A program made the translations under genes and the position numbers. Source: Kribbella sp. NBC_00382 (GTDB taxonomy: Bacteria; Actinomycetota; Actinomycetes; Propionibacteriales; Kribbellaceae). From it: a stretch of 64,000 nt of DNA. Numbering within the stretch: position 1 is the first letter of the stretch; each line of letters begins with the position of its first letter. The DNA is taken from NCBI RefSeq assembly GCF_036067295.1, contig NZ_CP107954.1:744001-808000 (forward strand), read 5' to 3'. Of the stretch, positions 24,551 through 33,105 are shown piece after piece. The notes under the pieces are model-generated. The model was not told where the DNA came from and made no database searches. It saw only the letters and a list, made by a program, of their open reading frames with translations.

Positions 24551-25753
24551 ATGACCACAAGATCCGCCGGCCCGCAACGGCTGCTGACGGCAGCCGTCGT
24601 ACTGGCCGTCGCCTCACCGATCGTTGCCTGTGGCACCCAAGCCGGAGCGGAGCCGGCGATGAAGTCCGACGTCGCGGTGGTGGTGAGTGTCCACCGCAAC
24701 GCGCCGAAGATCTCCGGCCAGCAGCTGCTGAAGGTCCTGCCGGAGTTGACGAACGGGGACCACCTGACCGCCACCGGCGTGGACGGTACCGTCGACGGCC
24801 TGCCCATCGGTGAATGGAAGATCACCACGGCCAAGTCGGACTCCGACAAGCGCAATGCGATCTCCAAGACCAAGCTGGACCTGGTCGCGAAGATCGGCGG
24901 CGCGACCGCCGAGGCGCCCGAGAGTGATCCGCTCGGTGCGATCGCGGCCGCGGCCCGGCAACTGAAGGGCAGCGCCGCCGCCCAGAAGATCCTGATCATC
25001 GCCGACCCGCTGCTGCCGACCGCAGGCGATCTGCCGTTCCAGCGGCTCGGCTTCGACTGGACGACCGAGGACATCTGGGAACGGCTGAACAGCCACAAGC
25101 CCACCAATCTGCCTGATCTGAAAGGCATCCGCGTCGTCGTTCTCGGTCTCGGCGCGACGACGCCGCCGCAGGAAGCGCTGGACGAGGGGCGGAAGAAGCA
25201 ACTGGAGGACCTCTGGCGGACGATCCTGATCCGGTCCGGAGACACGCGCACGACAGTCGCCTTCGCTCCGGCAGTTCTCGCGGCCGAGCCGTCGACGTCG
25301 CAGTTCGAGGTCTCCCCGGTTCCGGTCAAGCGAGCCGAACCCACGGAGCCGAAACCACAGCCCTGCAAGGAACAGGTGATCCCCGAGACCGTGGTGCAGT
25401 TCAAGCCGGACACCGCCGAGTTCCTCGCGCCCGCACAGGCCCGAGCGGCCGCCGAGCGAGTCGCGGAGGCGTTCAAGAACTGCCCTGGCAGGTTGACGGT
25501 CACCGGTACGACGAGTTCGTGGGGAACCGAGGCCGGCCGCAAACTCGTGTCGACCGACCGGGCGGAGTCGTTCCGGAGTCTGCTCGCCGACGTACTCGAC
25601 GTCTCACCGGCCTCCATCGTCGCCGTTGGGGTCGGCAGGCACTTCCCCGCCTACGTCAACGACCGTTCGCGAGCCGGTGAGCTGATTCCCGAACTCGCGA
25701 TCCGCAACCGGACCGTCCGCGTCACCGTGGCGCCGGCACCGCCGACGCACTGA
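24551..25753 (+). CDS. OmpA C-terminal-domain lipoprotein
   Basis: A 400-residue exported lipoprotein. The signal segment ends in the lipobox IVACGTQ (Cys27). The central 220 residues look like an alpha/beta, possibly vWA-like domain (VAVVVSVHRNAPKISGQQLL, QKILIIADPLLPTAG, IRVVVLGLGATTPP). The C-terminal 120 residues are an OmpA peptidoglycan-binding domain: VVQFKPDTAEFLAPAQARAAAERVAEAF, the TGTTSSWGTEAGRKLVSTDRAESFR segment and the closing RNRTVRVTV. Asp and Arg residues that bind diaminopimelate are present. This anchors the membrane to the wall. It starts 28 bases after the zinc-ribbon gene, so the wall-binding protein belongs to the same run. Confidence 0.82.
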   Translation: MTTRSAGPQRLLTAAVVLAVASPIVACGTQAGAEPAMKSDVAVVVSVHRNAPKISGQQLLKVLPELTNGDHLTATGVDGTVDGLPIGEWKITTAKSDSDKRNAISKTKLDLVAKIGGATAEAPESDPLGAIAAAARQLKGSAAAQKILIIADPLLPTAGDLPFQRLGFDWTTEDIWERLNSHKPTNLPDLKGIRVVVLGLGATTPPQEALDEGRKKQLEDLWRTILIRSGDTRTTVAFAPAVLAAEPSTSQFEVSPVPVKRAEPTEPKPQPCKEQVIPETVVQFKPDTAEFLAPAQARAAAERVAEAFKNCPGRLTVTGTTSSWGTEAGRKLVSTDRAESFRSLLADVLDVSPASIVAVGVGRHFPAYVNDRSRAGELIPELAIRNRTVRVTVAPAPPTH

Positions 25754-25835
25754 ACAGGCGCCGGGCCGCCAGGAGCGATACGGTGCGGGTAGGTCCCCCA
25801 TTGTTATCCGCTACACCGGACCGAGGTGAGAGTTT

Positions 25836-26783
25836 GTGAGTTCCAGAGTCGACCTGCTGACCAGTGAACTGGACGATCTGCACAGAGGCCGGGGAATCCA
25901 CGCGCCCGCCGTCGGCGAGCGCCTCGGCCCCACCCTGCGGGAGCTGATCTACGGCGACAACGAGCCCGACGAAGCCGAGAGCCGCAGCCTGATCCGGGCG
26001 ACGCTGGTCTCGGCCGCGGAGGTCCTCCCCCTCGATCTGGCCAGGGTGTTCCGGGCCGGTCTCGGAGTCGACGACACCGCACCGCTGCTGACCGAGCGGC
26101 TCGAACGGCTCGGCCGGTCGATGGACCGGGGCAACCGGACGATGAGCCGTCGGCTGACCGAGGCGGACCGGGCCGTCGCCCAGGTGCTCGAGCGCCGGGC
26201 GCTGATCAACGACGACCGCAATCCCTTTGCCACCAAGGGCTGGTACGTCGACCGGCTCGAGTCGCATGCCGTGATCGGCCGGCGTCCTCGCTTCACCGGC
26301 GTCCGCGACATCAAGTTCACCCACGACAACGTCCGGTACCTGTGCGAGTCGTTCAGCGTGCCGCACAGCGCCGGCACACCGGCCGGCGAGGACCTCACGG
26401 TCGAGGCGATCGAAGGGGCCGAACTGGTCGAGGTGAACCGGTTCTCCGTCAGCTGCTGGCAACTGACGATCCATCTGCCGCACGCCTTCAAGGCGATGGA
26501 GACGCATCGGGTCGGCATCGCCGTCACGATGCCGTCCCGGTCCTTCGTCCGGCCCTACAACGCGCTGGTGGCAGTACGGCGTACCCGCTCCTTCCACGCC
26601 AGCGTCACGTTCGACCCCGACACCGACGTCGGCGCGGTCTGGAGCTACGACGGTGTGCCACCACTGTCGATCGAGGACGGCGTGCCGACCGACCGGATGC
26701 TCGACCTCGGCACCGGACGGTCGGTCGCCGCCGACTGGCCCATCGTGCGCCAGGGCCTGGCCTACGGAATCGGCTGGTCCTGA
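25836..26783 (+). CDS. Hypothetical protein, unknown family
   Basis: A 315-residue soluble protein with no signal peptide. The first half is helical (DLLTSELDDLHRGRG, LTERLERLGRSMDRGNRTM); the second half, from GWYVDRLESHAV onward, alternates strands (FSVSCWQLTIHLPHAF, VGIAVTMPSRSFVRPYNALVAVRR, SFHASVTFDP) as in a beta-sandwich. The GTG at 25836 is preceded by GAGGTGA. Not recognised by me. Its 3' end overlaps the 3' end of the convergent next gene by 22 bases. It follows the OmpA lipoprotein gene by 82 bases on the same strand and may end that transcript. It could be a soluble, protein-binding member of the system. Confidence 0.65.
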   Translation: MSSRVDLLTSELDDLHRGRGIHAPAVGERLGPTLRELIYGDNEPDEAESRSLIRATLVSAAEVLPLDLARVFRAGLGVDDTAPLLTERLERLGRSMDRGNRTMSRRLTEADRAVAQVLERRALINDDRNPFATKGWYVDRLESHAVIGRRPRFTGVRDIKFTHDNVRYLCESFSVPHSAGTPAGEDLTVEAIEGAELVEVNRFSVSCWQLTIHLPHAFKAMETHRVGIAVTMPSRSFVRPYNALVAVRRTRSFHASVTFDPDTDVGAVWSYDGVPPLSIEDGVPTDRMLDLGTGRSVAADWPIVRQGLAYGIGWS

Positions 26784-27667
26784 TCGCTCGACGGCGCCAG
26801 CAGATCGTCCAGTACGTCGCCCACGTCGCACTCGGCCCGATGGCCCAGCACTTCGTCGGCTGACCGGTCCAGCGCCTCCTGGGCCGACACACCCGCCCGT
26901 AGCAGCGACCAGAACCTGCTCCGCAACGCGGCGACCGCGATCACGTCGAGCGGGTCGACCTCCGCGGCGACCAGCTCACGCTGGCTGTCCTCAGGCATCG
27001 GACCGACGAAGGTGAGCAGCGGATGACGGATCGCGTCGTCGACCCAGCGGCGCCCGGCGACCTGCTCGGCGGTAGCCAGTACCAGGCCGATATCGGCCGA
27101 CAGCTCGGCCCGGGTGGCGGTCGCGCCGATCACCCGGAGTCCGCCGTCGACCCCGCTCTTCTCACCGGCCCAGGCATCGACCGGCCAGACCGCGCTGCGC
27201 CGGTCGTCGCGACAGGCGTAGCCGCGCATCATCCGGAACAGCATCCGGAACCAGTGCCGCTGGTGCTCGTCCACGCCCTTGGCGTCCAGCGCGACGTTGA
27301 TCCGGGCCGCGATGCCGTCGTTGCGGGTCGGCTTGGCCGGCAGACCCCGGCGTACCCGGCCGTCGCGTTCGTAGTCGGCCACCTGTGACGACACGATCGT
27401 ACGGGCGTATCCCAGCCGGTCCTTGACCGGTGACATCGATTCCCGGCGGTCCCCCAACCGCTGGATCGCCCGCACGTAGACGTCGTGCATGATGCCCAGG
27501 CAACCATCGTCGCGGCAGAGTTGGTGCACCCTGCCCTCGTTCTCCGCGTACGGAACTCCACGGGTCGGGCAGTGCGCGTGCCCCACTGCCACATGCGCTC
27601 GCCGCCGGAGCTTGGCGGTCCCGTGCCAAACCAGCTCGGCCAGTCGATCATCAACAACTGCTGACAT
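26762..27667 (-). CDS. Hypothetical protein with sigma-like middle region
   Basis: A 301-residue soluble protein. Near the start are Cys and His residues (VGHAHCPTRGV and QLCRDDGCLG) that might bind a metal. The middle part (RLGYARTIVSSQVADYERDGRVRRGLPAKPTR) faintly resembles region 2 of an extracytoplasmic-function sigma factor, but I would not call it one: no region 4 helix-turn-helix is visible. The C-terminus is helical and acidic. It is encoded leftwards, 114 bases downstream of the TPR gene of the CHAT operon, so it could be the distal gene of that transcript or have its own promoter. Function unknown. Confidence 0.6.
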   Translation of the reverse strand: MSAVVDDRLAELVWHGTAKLRRRAHVAVGHAHCPTRGVPYAENEGRVHQLCRDDGCLGIMHDVYVRAIQRLGDRRESMSPVKDRLGYARTIVSSQVADYERDGRVRRGLPAKPTRNDGIAARINVALDAKGVDEHQRHWFRMLFRMMRGYACRDDRRSAVWPVDAWAGEKSGVDGGLRVIGATATRAELSADIGLVLATAEQVAGRRWVDDAIRHPLLTFVGPMPEDSQRELVAAEVDPLDVIAVAALRSRFWSLLRAGVSAQEALDRSADEVLGHRAECDVGDVLDDLLAPSSDQDQPIP

Positions 27668-27781
27668 CCCCTCAACCCCCTGATGCGAACCATCGCCGCC
27701 CCCCTCCGAGCGGTTGGTGTTCCATGGTTGTGGCGAGGACCCCGCAGGACCGAGTAGATCGATCGAACTGTCAACTATCTG

Positions 27782-29737
27782 TCAGGTCCAGACCGGATCC
27801 AGCCCGACCCGGCCCGAATCTCTCTCGACGTCGGGTGGATAGCTCAGCCAGCGCGCGAGGGCGATCGATCCCCAGGGCATGACGATGTACGGCGGTGGCG
27901 GCAGCTCCACCCCGGGTGTGGCCGGTTCGGCTTGCGGCTCGACAACGGTCAGTACAGCGCCGAGCAGCGAGCCGAGTGGTCCAGCCGTCTGACCGTTCGC
28001 GGAGACGTACGGGACGGCCTGCGCCCGCAGCACTTCGAGGAGTTCCGCCATCAGCCGCGCATCCCGCAACTCCTCAGCGGCCTCAATCGCCCAGTCGCGC
28101 ACATCCCCGTGCAGGCCGGCGAACGCCAGCCGGTCGCTGCTGTCGGCCTTGGCACACTCCAATTCCTGAGCCGCGGTCAACGCGACAACTGCTGCCTCGA
28201 ACGCCTCCTGCGGTTGCCGAAGCACCTTGAGGTGAAGGTAAGCCGCCGCGGAGGCTCCCACGGAGGTGAACGCCAGCGAGCCGGCTGCCTGGCTCTTCCG
28301 CCAGCTCGCATCCAGCATCCGGGCCGCTTCGTCCGGCCGCCCGTCGGCCAACTCGATCATCACGTCGGCCATCTCCAGGATCAACCAGATCTGCTGGGGA
28401 TAGCCGCCTGGCTTGGCCTCCTGGAGCCACTGGTACGCCGTACGCCCCTGTTCCGTTGCCTGCCGAGCTTCCGGCACTCGCTTGAGGGTGGCCAGCACCA
28501 TCGCCTTGATGGCGTACAGCGAGACGATGAGGGGCCCATGGACGGCCGGTTCGCACTCCGCCACGGTCCGGTCGATCAACTCGAGCTCACTGGCCTGAAC
28601 GACCCCGGAACGGATCCGGAGTACCAGGTCGTTGAGAACTTTCACTACATCGTCCGCAGTACCGGGCTCCGACGAACCAGCCGCACCGGTCGCACACCGG
28701 ACGAGTACTTCGAATCGGCCTCGCTGCTCGTCGCTGCCCGCTTGCCTGATCCACGGCTCCGCACTCCGCACTGCCCGTTCGACGGCGATCGGGTCGCCGG
28801 CAATCACTCCGGTCTCACCACGGGTCAGTTGCCAGTCGGCCCGTACCGACTCGTCGGCCTCGTCCCAGTAGAGCCGCGCCTTGGCGAGGTGATCGAGTGC
28901 CCCGGCGATATCGTTGTCCTGTACGGCCGCGCTGGCGGCGAGGACGCTCAGGTCCGTACCGCCGGTCCCCTCGGGCCACCAGTGCGGCCTGGCCAGGATC
29001 CTGTCGATCAGCGCCCGGATCTGCTCGATCGGCCCGTTGGCGGCGTGCAGGTGATCGATTGCCACCGCTTGCGCCGCGATGACGTCGTTCCAGAAGTCCT
29101 GGTCTTCGTCCGGCTCGGTCTCCTCGACCAGCAGGCCGGCCCGCCAGGCCCACTCCGCGGCATCGACCAGCTCCTCGCGGTCGGCCAGCGCGACCGCCAA
29201 TTCTGTGGCACAGGCGATCCGTAGCTTCGGGTCTTCGGACAAGCCGTAGGCCTCGACCCAGTCCGCGACGCTGCTCTGCACGGTCCCGCGCTCGCGCTCG
29301 GCGTCTGCCCTGACCATCAACGCCTCGGCCCGCGTCTCGGTTTCGACGGTGTCCCCCATCGCCAGCAGCGCGGACATATCCGCGATCACCGGCTCAGGCC
29401 CAGTCTCGGGGTCGAGCCGGACGAGCAGGAGCCAGGCGAGCTCAGGGCAGGGCACGAGCAGCACGAACTCGCAGACGGCGTCGAGACAGGGCGCCAGCAT
29501 CGGTGGCGGCTCCTCGTCACCCTCGGGCCACAGGTCGCTCAGGTAGCCACGAAGTTCCTCCGTGAGCGCGTCGGACCACCGGCCCGGGTCGGTCGATCGA
29601 CCGGCCACGAGCACCATCTCGCGCACGAGCGGTACGACGTCCTCGCCGGCGATCAGATCTGCCTCGAAGCGTGCCAGCAATTCCTGCAGGGCCGTGAAGA
29701 TCACTGATTCAGTTGGCCCGATGTCATCCACGGCCAC
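27782..29737 (-). CDS. TPR-like helical-repeat protein of the CHAT operon
   Basis: A 651-residue protein, almost entirely helical. Repeating helix pairs of TPR character run through most of it (ETETRAEALMVRADAERERG, DPKLRIACATELAVALADRE, NDIAGALDHLAKARLYWDEA, ARQATEQGRTAYQWLQEA and EAFEAAVVALTAAQELECA). The last 70 residues are Pro-rich and end in a compact segment (PPPYIVMPWGSIALARWLSY). There are no membrane spans. It overlaps the CHAT gene by 14 bases, a strong sign of a functional pair. TPR proteins next to CHAT proteases are often sensor platforms or substrates; whether this one is cleaved cannot be told from sequence. The TPR call is based on pattern rather than a profile search. Confidence 0.7.
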   Translation of the reverse strand: MAVDDIGPTESVIFTALQELLARFEADLIAGEDVVPLVREMVLVAGRSTDPGRWSDALTEELRGYLSDLWPEGDEEPPPMLAPCLDAVCEFVLLVPCPELAWLLLVRLDPETGPEPVIADMSALLAMGDTVETETRAEALMVRADAERERGTVQSSVADWVEAYGLSEDPKLRIACATELAVALADREELVDAAEWAWRAGLLVEETEPDEDQDFWNDVIAAQAVAIDHLHAANGPIEQIRALIDRILARPHWWPEGTGGTDLSVLAASAAVQDNDIAGALDHLAKARLYWDEADESVRADWQLTRGETGVIAGDPIAVERAVRSAEPWIRQAGSDEQRGRFEVLVRCATGAAGSSEPGTADDVVKVLNDLVLRIRSGVVQASELELIDRTVAECEPAVHGPLIVSLYAIKAMVLATLKRVPEARQATEQGRTAYQWLQEAKPGGYPQQIWLILEMADVMIELADGRPDEAARMLDASWRKSQAAGSLAFTSVGASAAAYLHLKVLRQPQEAFEAAVVALTAAQELECAKADSSDRLAFAGLHGDVRDWAIEAAEELRDARLMAELLEVLRAQAVPYVSANGQTAGPLGSLLGAVLTVVEPQAEPATPGVELPPPPYIVMPWGSIALARWLSYPPDVERDSGRVGLDPVWT

Positions 29738-30875
29738 CGCCTGGGGCTAGATAGCTGGTCAGCGCGGCCCAGTACAGAGGAGAAGTCTCCTGGACCGGAT
29801 CCGCCTTCCAGGCTTCGAGTTTTTCGAGTTGCCAGTCCCGCAGCGCCCGGATCGGGCTCTCCGATCGATGAGCATGATGTACCGCAAGCGCCAGCTCTGT
29901 CGTCGGTAGTCCGGAGGAGTGCAATCGATCAGCCGGCAACGTCCAGCGGGTCCACGTCACCAGTTGCGCGCCGGCGTTGATCGCTGCCACCGGGAGTCCA
30001 CCGGCCTCGGTGAACCGGGCATCGTCGCTGCCACAGCCGATCAGCGCGACCCGGGCGGGCGCGGGCCAGCGCGCAGGATCCGCCAGCCACATTCCAGCCG
30101 TCAGCGGATCGCGGATCCCGTGCCGCTGGAACACGAGTGCGGCCGCCTCCGGTCGTTCCGGACTGCCCACGGTCAGCTGGCCGAGATACAGCAACCTCGA
30201 CCAAGTACCCCCTGCCAGGGTCCGGGCAGCCTCCGCGGCACTCATCACATGTTTGCCTGGGGCAACAGTATCCCCGGCGGCCAGTCCGCCGGAGCCGATC
30301 AGCTCGGCCGGCAGCCTGCCCGGGTAGATGGCGGACTCGCCGGTGATACCGTCCTCCGCCGGCCCGGCGTCCACGATCACGAGTCCCGGAGCGGTCGGGT
30401 CGACCGGGATCGCCGATCTGGCCCGCGTGGCCTCGATTCCGGGTGACATCGCGCTGACCAGGACGGCTCGCTCGATCAACCGGAGATTTGCCCGGTCGTC
30501 GATCGACACCGCCTCCCATGGCACATTGGCCAGCCAGCCCCGCGCCGCGATCTGCACCGTATGCCTGCGGTTCTCACGCAGACCTTCCAGCAGGACGGGT
30601 GGCAGCAACCTGGCGCCGAGCAGCCTGGCCGTCGCTCGCTCGAGGATCGGATCGGCCAGGCTGTTCCTGGACAGGTCGATCTGCCCGTCGGCCGATCGCC
30701 GCGGAGCGATGGCCAGGCTCGACGTCACGGCGTCGCGGCTGTCCCTGATCACACCCCCGGCGATCGCGGACGCCGGACTCGTGTCGCCGGCGTGCAGCAG
30801 GGACCACGCGACATGTGCGCCCATCGGTTCGAGGGTGAGGCGCCAGACCGCCTGCCGGCCGGCGATGAGCGTCAT
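29724..30875 (-). CDS. CHAT-domain (caspase-like fold) protein, catalytic His apparently missing
   Basis: A 383-residue protein. The N-terminal 90 residues are a variable region; the rest resembles a CHAT domain: WLANVPWEAVSI (usual LPWEAL motif), then LLYLGQLTVGSPERPEAAALVF, where the GHG histidine motif is expected, and VALIGCGSDDARFTEAGGLPVAAINAGAQLVTWTRW, where the catalytic Cys281 sits. Position 233 is Gln instead of His. So the Cys is kept but the dyad His is not at its normal place; either the protein is a pseudoprotease or another His serves. The ATG overlaps the upstream stop (ATGA), and the 3' end overlaps the TPR gene by 14 bases. Best viewed as the effector or signalling core of the operon. 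Confidence 0.72.
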   Translation of the reverse strand: MTLIAGRQAVWRLTLEPMGAHVAWSLLHAGDTSPASAIAGGVIRDSRDAVTSSLAIAPRRSADGQIDLSRNSLADPILERATARLLGARLLPPVLLEGLRENRRHTVQIAARGWLANVPWEAVSIDDRANLRLIERAVLVSAMSPGIEATRARSAIPVDPTAPGLVIVDAGPAEDGITGESAIYPGRLPAELIGSGGLAAGDTVAPGKHVMSAAEAARTLAGGTWSRLLYLGQLTVGSPERPEAAALVFQRHGIRDPLTAGMWLADPARWPAPARVALIGCGSDDARFTEAGGLPVAAINAGAQLVTWTRWTLPADRLHSSGLPTTELALAVHHAHRSESPIRALRDWQLEKLEAWKADPVQETSPLYWAALTSYLAPGGGRG

Positions 30876-32356
30876 GACGCTGCCGGGTGGACGGAGAGCG
30901 GTGCCGCAGCGGCGTACCAGATCTCGGCTGCTGTGGCCCGAGCGGCGCCGCCGACCGGATCACCACCCACCGCTGAAGGGTCTGGTCCCACCTCGAAGTC
31001 GTCGGGAGTCCAGTACTGCCGGTCTTCGGCAGACGCAGGGATCAACGCCATGCACTGCGCGGCGGCGCTGGCCCCGTCCGGAAGCTCGGTGTAGCGGCGC
31101 GCGGCGAAGGCGAGGGCCTCCGCACCGGTCATGGCGAGGGCACTGCGGGCAGCGGGCGGGGCGACCGGTGCCAGACGGAGGCAGCACAGACCTCGGGTAG
31201 CCCACCGGACGGCGGCGGCGCGCCTGGCGTCGGCGCCCCAGCGTGGAAAGTGCGGGACCCCACGGGCCTCGACCTCAACGGACAACACCGAACCCTCGGA
31301 GTTCCGGATCCTGTCCGCGACGGCCGGCTCCAGCCGGAGCGACCCCATCAAGGCCCCGTTCTCCGGACGTGAGGTCAGCTCGACGACTGCCAGCGGTAGC
31401 GGCCAGTCCGACGAATGCAGTGTCGCCTGCAAGTCGGACGGCCCGGGCCGCAACGCGTCCGGTAGGACCAGGACGTCCGCGTGTGGCGCCGGCGGAAACG
31501 CTTTGACCACAACGGTCATCAGATCTCCTCCGGCCCGCGCCATGATCCGCCAGGACACGGCATCCTCGGTCCGCGAGGTCGCGGTCGGCGAGGTTCGATC
31601 CCAGTCGACGGGCCCCCAGCCGCGACGCATCAGCGAGTCGTCGTTGCCCATCACCGGTGCACCCTGCGGGCTGAGCTCATCGATCACCGCCCAGGCGCCG
31701 CCGGAGTCCGTGGCGGGTACTTCAAAGGTTGTCCTTCCTTGGAGCAGGTCGGCTTCGTGGCGAACCTCCGCCAACGCCTCAGGGTCCGTCAGTCGCGCTT
31801 CGATCTCCCGAAGGGCCGCCTCGATGAGGGCCGGTACGGCGTCGGTACGGCGGAACTCCGCCCCGGTGCGGTGGCACAGCCGCGCCCAGTCAAGAACGGC
31901 AGGCGCCCAGTCGAGCAGCGCGTCGGTACGGGTGTGATTCTCGTCGAGAAGGTCGCCGAGGCGCGCGGCCAGGACGTTCTCCTCGACAATCAGCAAGGGA
32001 CGGTCCAGCGCAATCGGGCACCGGGTGCCAAGCCAGCGCAGTACGGCGAGACTCACCAAGGCATCGCGAACCGGCGAGGCCACGAGCGGAAGGCGGATCG
32101 ACATGCTGTCCGCCGCCTTCACCGCTGCCGCGACCTCCGCACCGTAGACCGCCTCGACGACGGTCACCTGGGACGGGTCGCTGACCCGGAGCTGCCATGG
32201 ACCATGCGGAGCCATCGGATCGACAGTCAGCAGGCCTCCACTCAGAGCGATGATGACCAGCCCCGCGGCGCCGACCTGCGGCGGGCCGACGACGACGGCT
32301 CCATCCGGTTCGGCGCGTACCTCGACGCCGCAGTCCAGCTCAGGTTCGATGCTCAA
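30872..32356 (-). CDS. Hypothetical protein, first gene of the CHAT operon
   Basis: A 494-residue soluble protein that I do not recognise. The N-terminal region is beta-rich (VEVRAEPDGAVVVGPPQVGAAGLVIIAL), followed by helices (LLDENHTRTDALLDWAPAVLDWARL, ALIEAALREIEARL) and another beta-rich part. There is no membrane span, Walker motif or helix-turn-helix. The start is a TTG at 32356, with GGAGGA four bases upstream. Its 3' end overlaps the CHAT gene by ATGA, so the two are made together. It may regulate or recruit the CHAT protein. The region between it and the grpE-like gene holds a strong hairpin, so it starts a separate transcript. Confidence 0.68.
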   Translation of the reverse strand: MSIEPELDCGVEVRAEPDGAVVVGPPQVGAAGLVIIALSGGLLTVDPMAPHGPWQLRVSDPSQVTVVEAVYGAEVAAAVKAADSMSIRLPLVASPVRDALVSLAVLRWLGTRCPIALDRPLLIVEENVLAARLGDLLDENHTRTDALLDWAPAVLDWARLCHRTGAEFRRTDAVPALIEAALREIEARLTDPEALAEVRHEADLLQGRTTFEVPATDSGGAWAVIDELSPQGAPVMGNDDSLMRRGWGPVDWDRTSPTATSRTEDAVSWRIMARAGGDLMTVVVKAFPPAPHADVLVLPDALRPGPSDLQATLHSSDWPLPLAVVELTSRPENGALMGSLRLEPAVADRIRNSEGSVLSVEVEARGVPHFPRWGADARRAAAVRWATRGLCCLRLAPVAPPAARSALAMTGAEALAFAARRYTELPDGASAAAQCMALIPASAEDRQYWTPDDFEVGPDPSAVGGDPVGGAARATAAEIWYAAAAPLSVHPAAS

Positions 32357-32471
32357 TGCGTCCTCCGCCGCCCGGGTACAGCGCGACCAGTTCCTTCAGT
32401 CCGTCGATGCGAACCGATCCTGGTCCTCACGACTTACCGACGGACAGACGCCGCAGCACCGGCCTGAGCGC

Positions 32472-32520
32472 GAACGAGCGCGGCGCCATCCGGACTGACC
32501 GGATGACGCCGCGCTCGTTC
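32472..32520 (-). terminator. Long hairpin ending the Hsp70 operon
   Basis: An almost perfect stem: GAACGAGCGCGGCG (32472-32485) pairs with CGCCGCGCTCGTTC (32507-32520), and inside it CATCCGG pairs with CCGGATG around a five-base loop ACTGA. One C-A mismatch interrupts 21 pairs. It lies about 60 bases after the grpE-like stop, reading leftwards. There is no U-run, as is common in high-GC actinobacteria. It separates the Hsp70 operon from the CHAT operon. Confidence 0.7.
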
Positions 32521-32581
32521 CAATCCCCCCTGCTACTGCCTCAAACGGTCGCCGGTGTCATGCCGAACGGCACCCAACACA

Positions 32582-33100
32582 TCAGCTTGTTCCCCCTCCG
32601 GTTGTGTCTTCTTCCCCCACACCCGCGGTCTCCCGCGGGCAGCTTGTTGTCGACGGCAACTGACCGACGGTGACCTCGGCGGGGCGCAGTACCGTCCCGT
32701 CGAGGACGTAGCCGGGCCTCAGCTCCGTCGCGACCACGCCGTCGCCGGCCGGGTCGGTGACCTCGGTCCGGGCGACCGCGTGATGGAACCGTGGGTCGAA
32801 CGGGAGGCCGGCCGTCGGACCGACGGGGAGCACCCCGCACCGGGTCAGGATCTCGGTCAGCTCGTCGCGCACCGAGGCAATCGGCGCCTCGGCGTCGATG
32901 CGGTCCAGCACCAGCACCAGCTGGCGTAGTACAGGTGCCTGCATCGCCGCGGCCGCCCGGCGGTCTGCGTTGTCGAGGCGCTTGGAGAGTTCGTCGACAA
33001 CCTGTTGCTGGGCCTTGTCGTTCAGCAGACGCCGGTGGAACAGGTCCCGCAGCGCCGCCAGCTCCTCGGTCAGGCTCTCGATGCTCGTGCTGGTCTCCAT
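32582..33100 (-). CDS. GrpE-like nucleotide-exchange factor
   Basis: A 172-residue protein. An N-terminal helical stretch (ESLTEELAALRDLFHRRLLND through VVDELSKRLDNADRR) leads to a C-terminal beta domain with the GrpE signature (FDPRFHHAVARTEV, GDGVVATELRPGYVLDGTVLRPAEVTV). It is shorter than DnaK-partner GrpE because the long N-terminal helix is truncated. The frame is open far upstream, but only the ATG at 33100, five bases after the J-TPR stop, gives a sensible protein. As the third gene of the Hsp70 operon, it should exchange nucleotide on the Hsp70-like protein encoded first. Confidence 0.85.
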   Translation of the reverse strand: METSTSIESLTEELAALRDLFHRRLLNDKAQQQVVDELSKRLDNADRRAAAAMQAPVLRQLVLVLDRIDAEAPIASVRDELTEILTRCGVLPVGPTAGLPFDPRFHHAVARTEVTDPAGDGVVATELRPGYVLDGTVLRPAEVTVGQLPSTTSCPRETAGVGEEDTTGGGTS

Positions 33101-33105
33101 CCGCG

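Noticed and set aside
26762..27667. Calling this protein a sigma factor
   Set aside because: Only a short region-2-like stretch; no region 4 helix-turn-helix can be seen.
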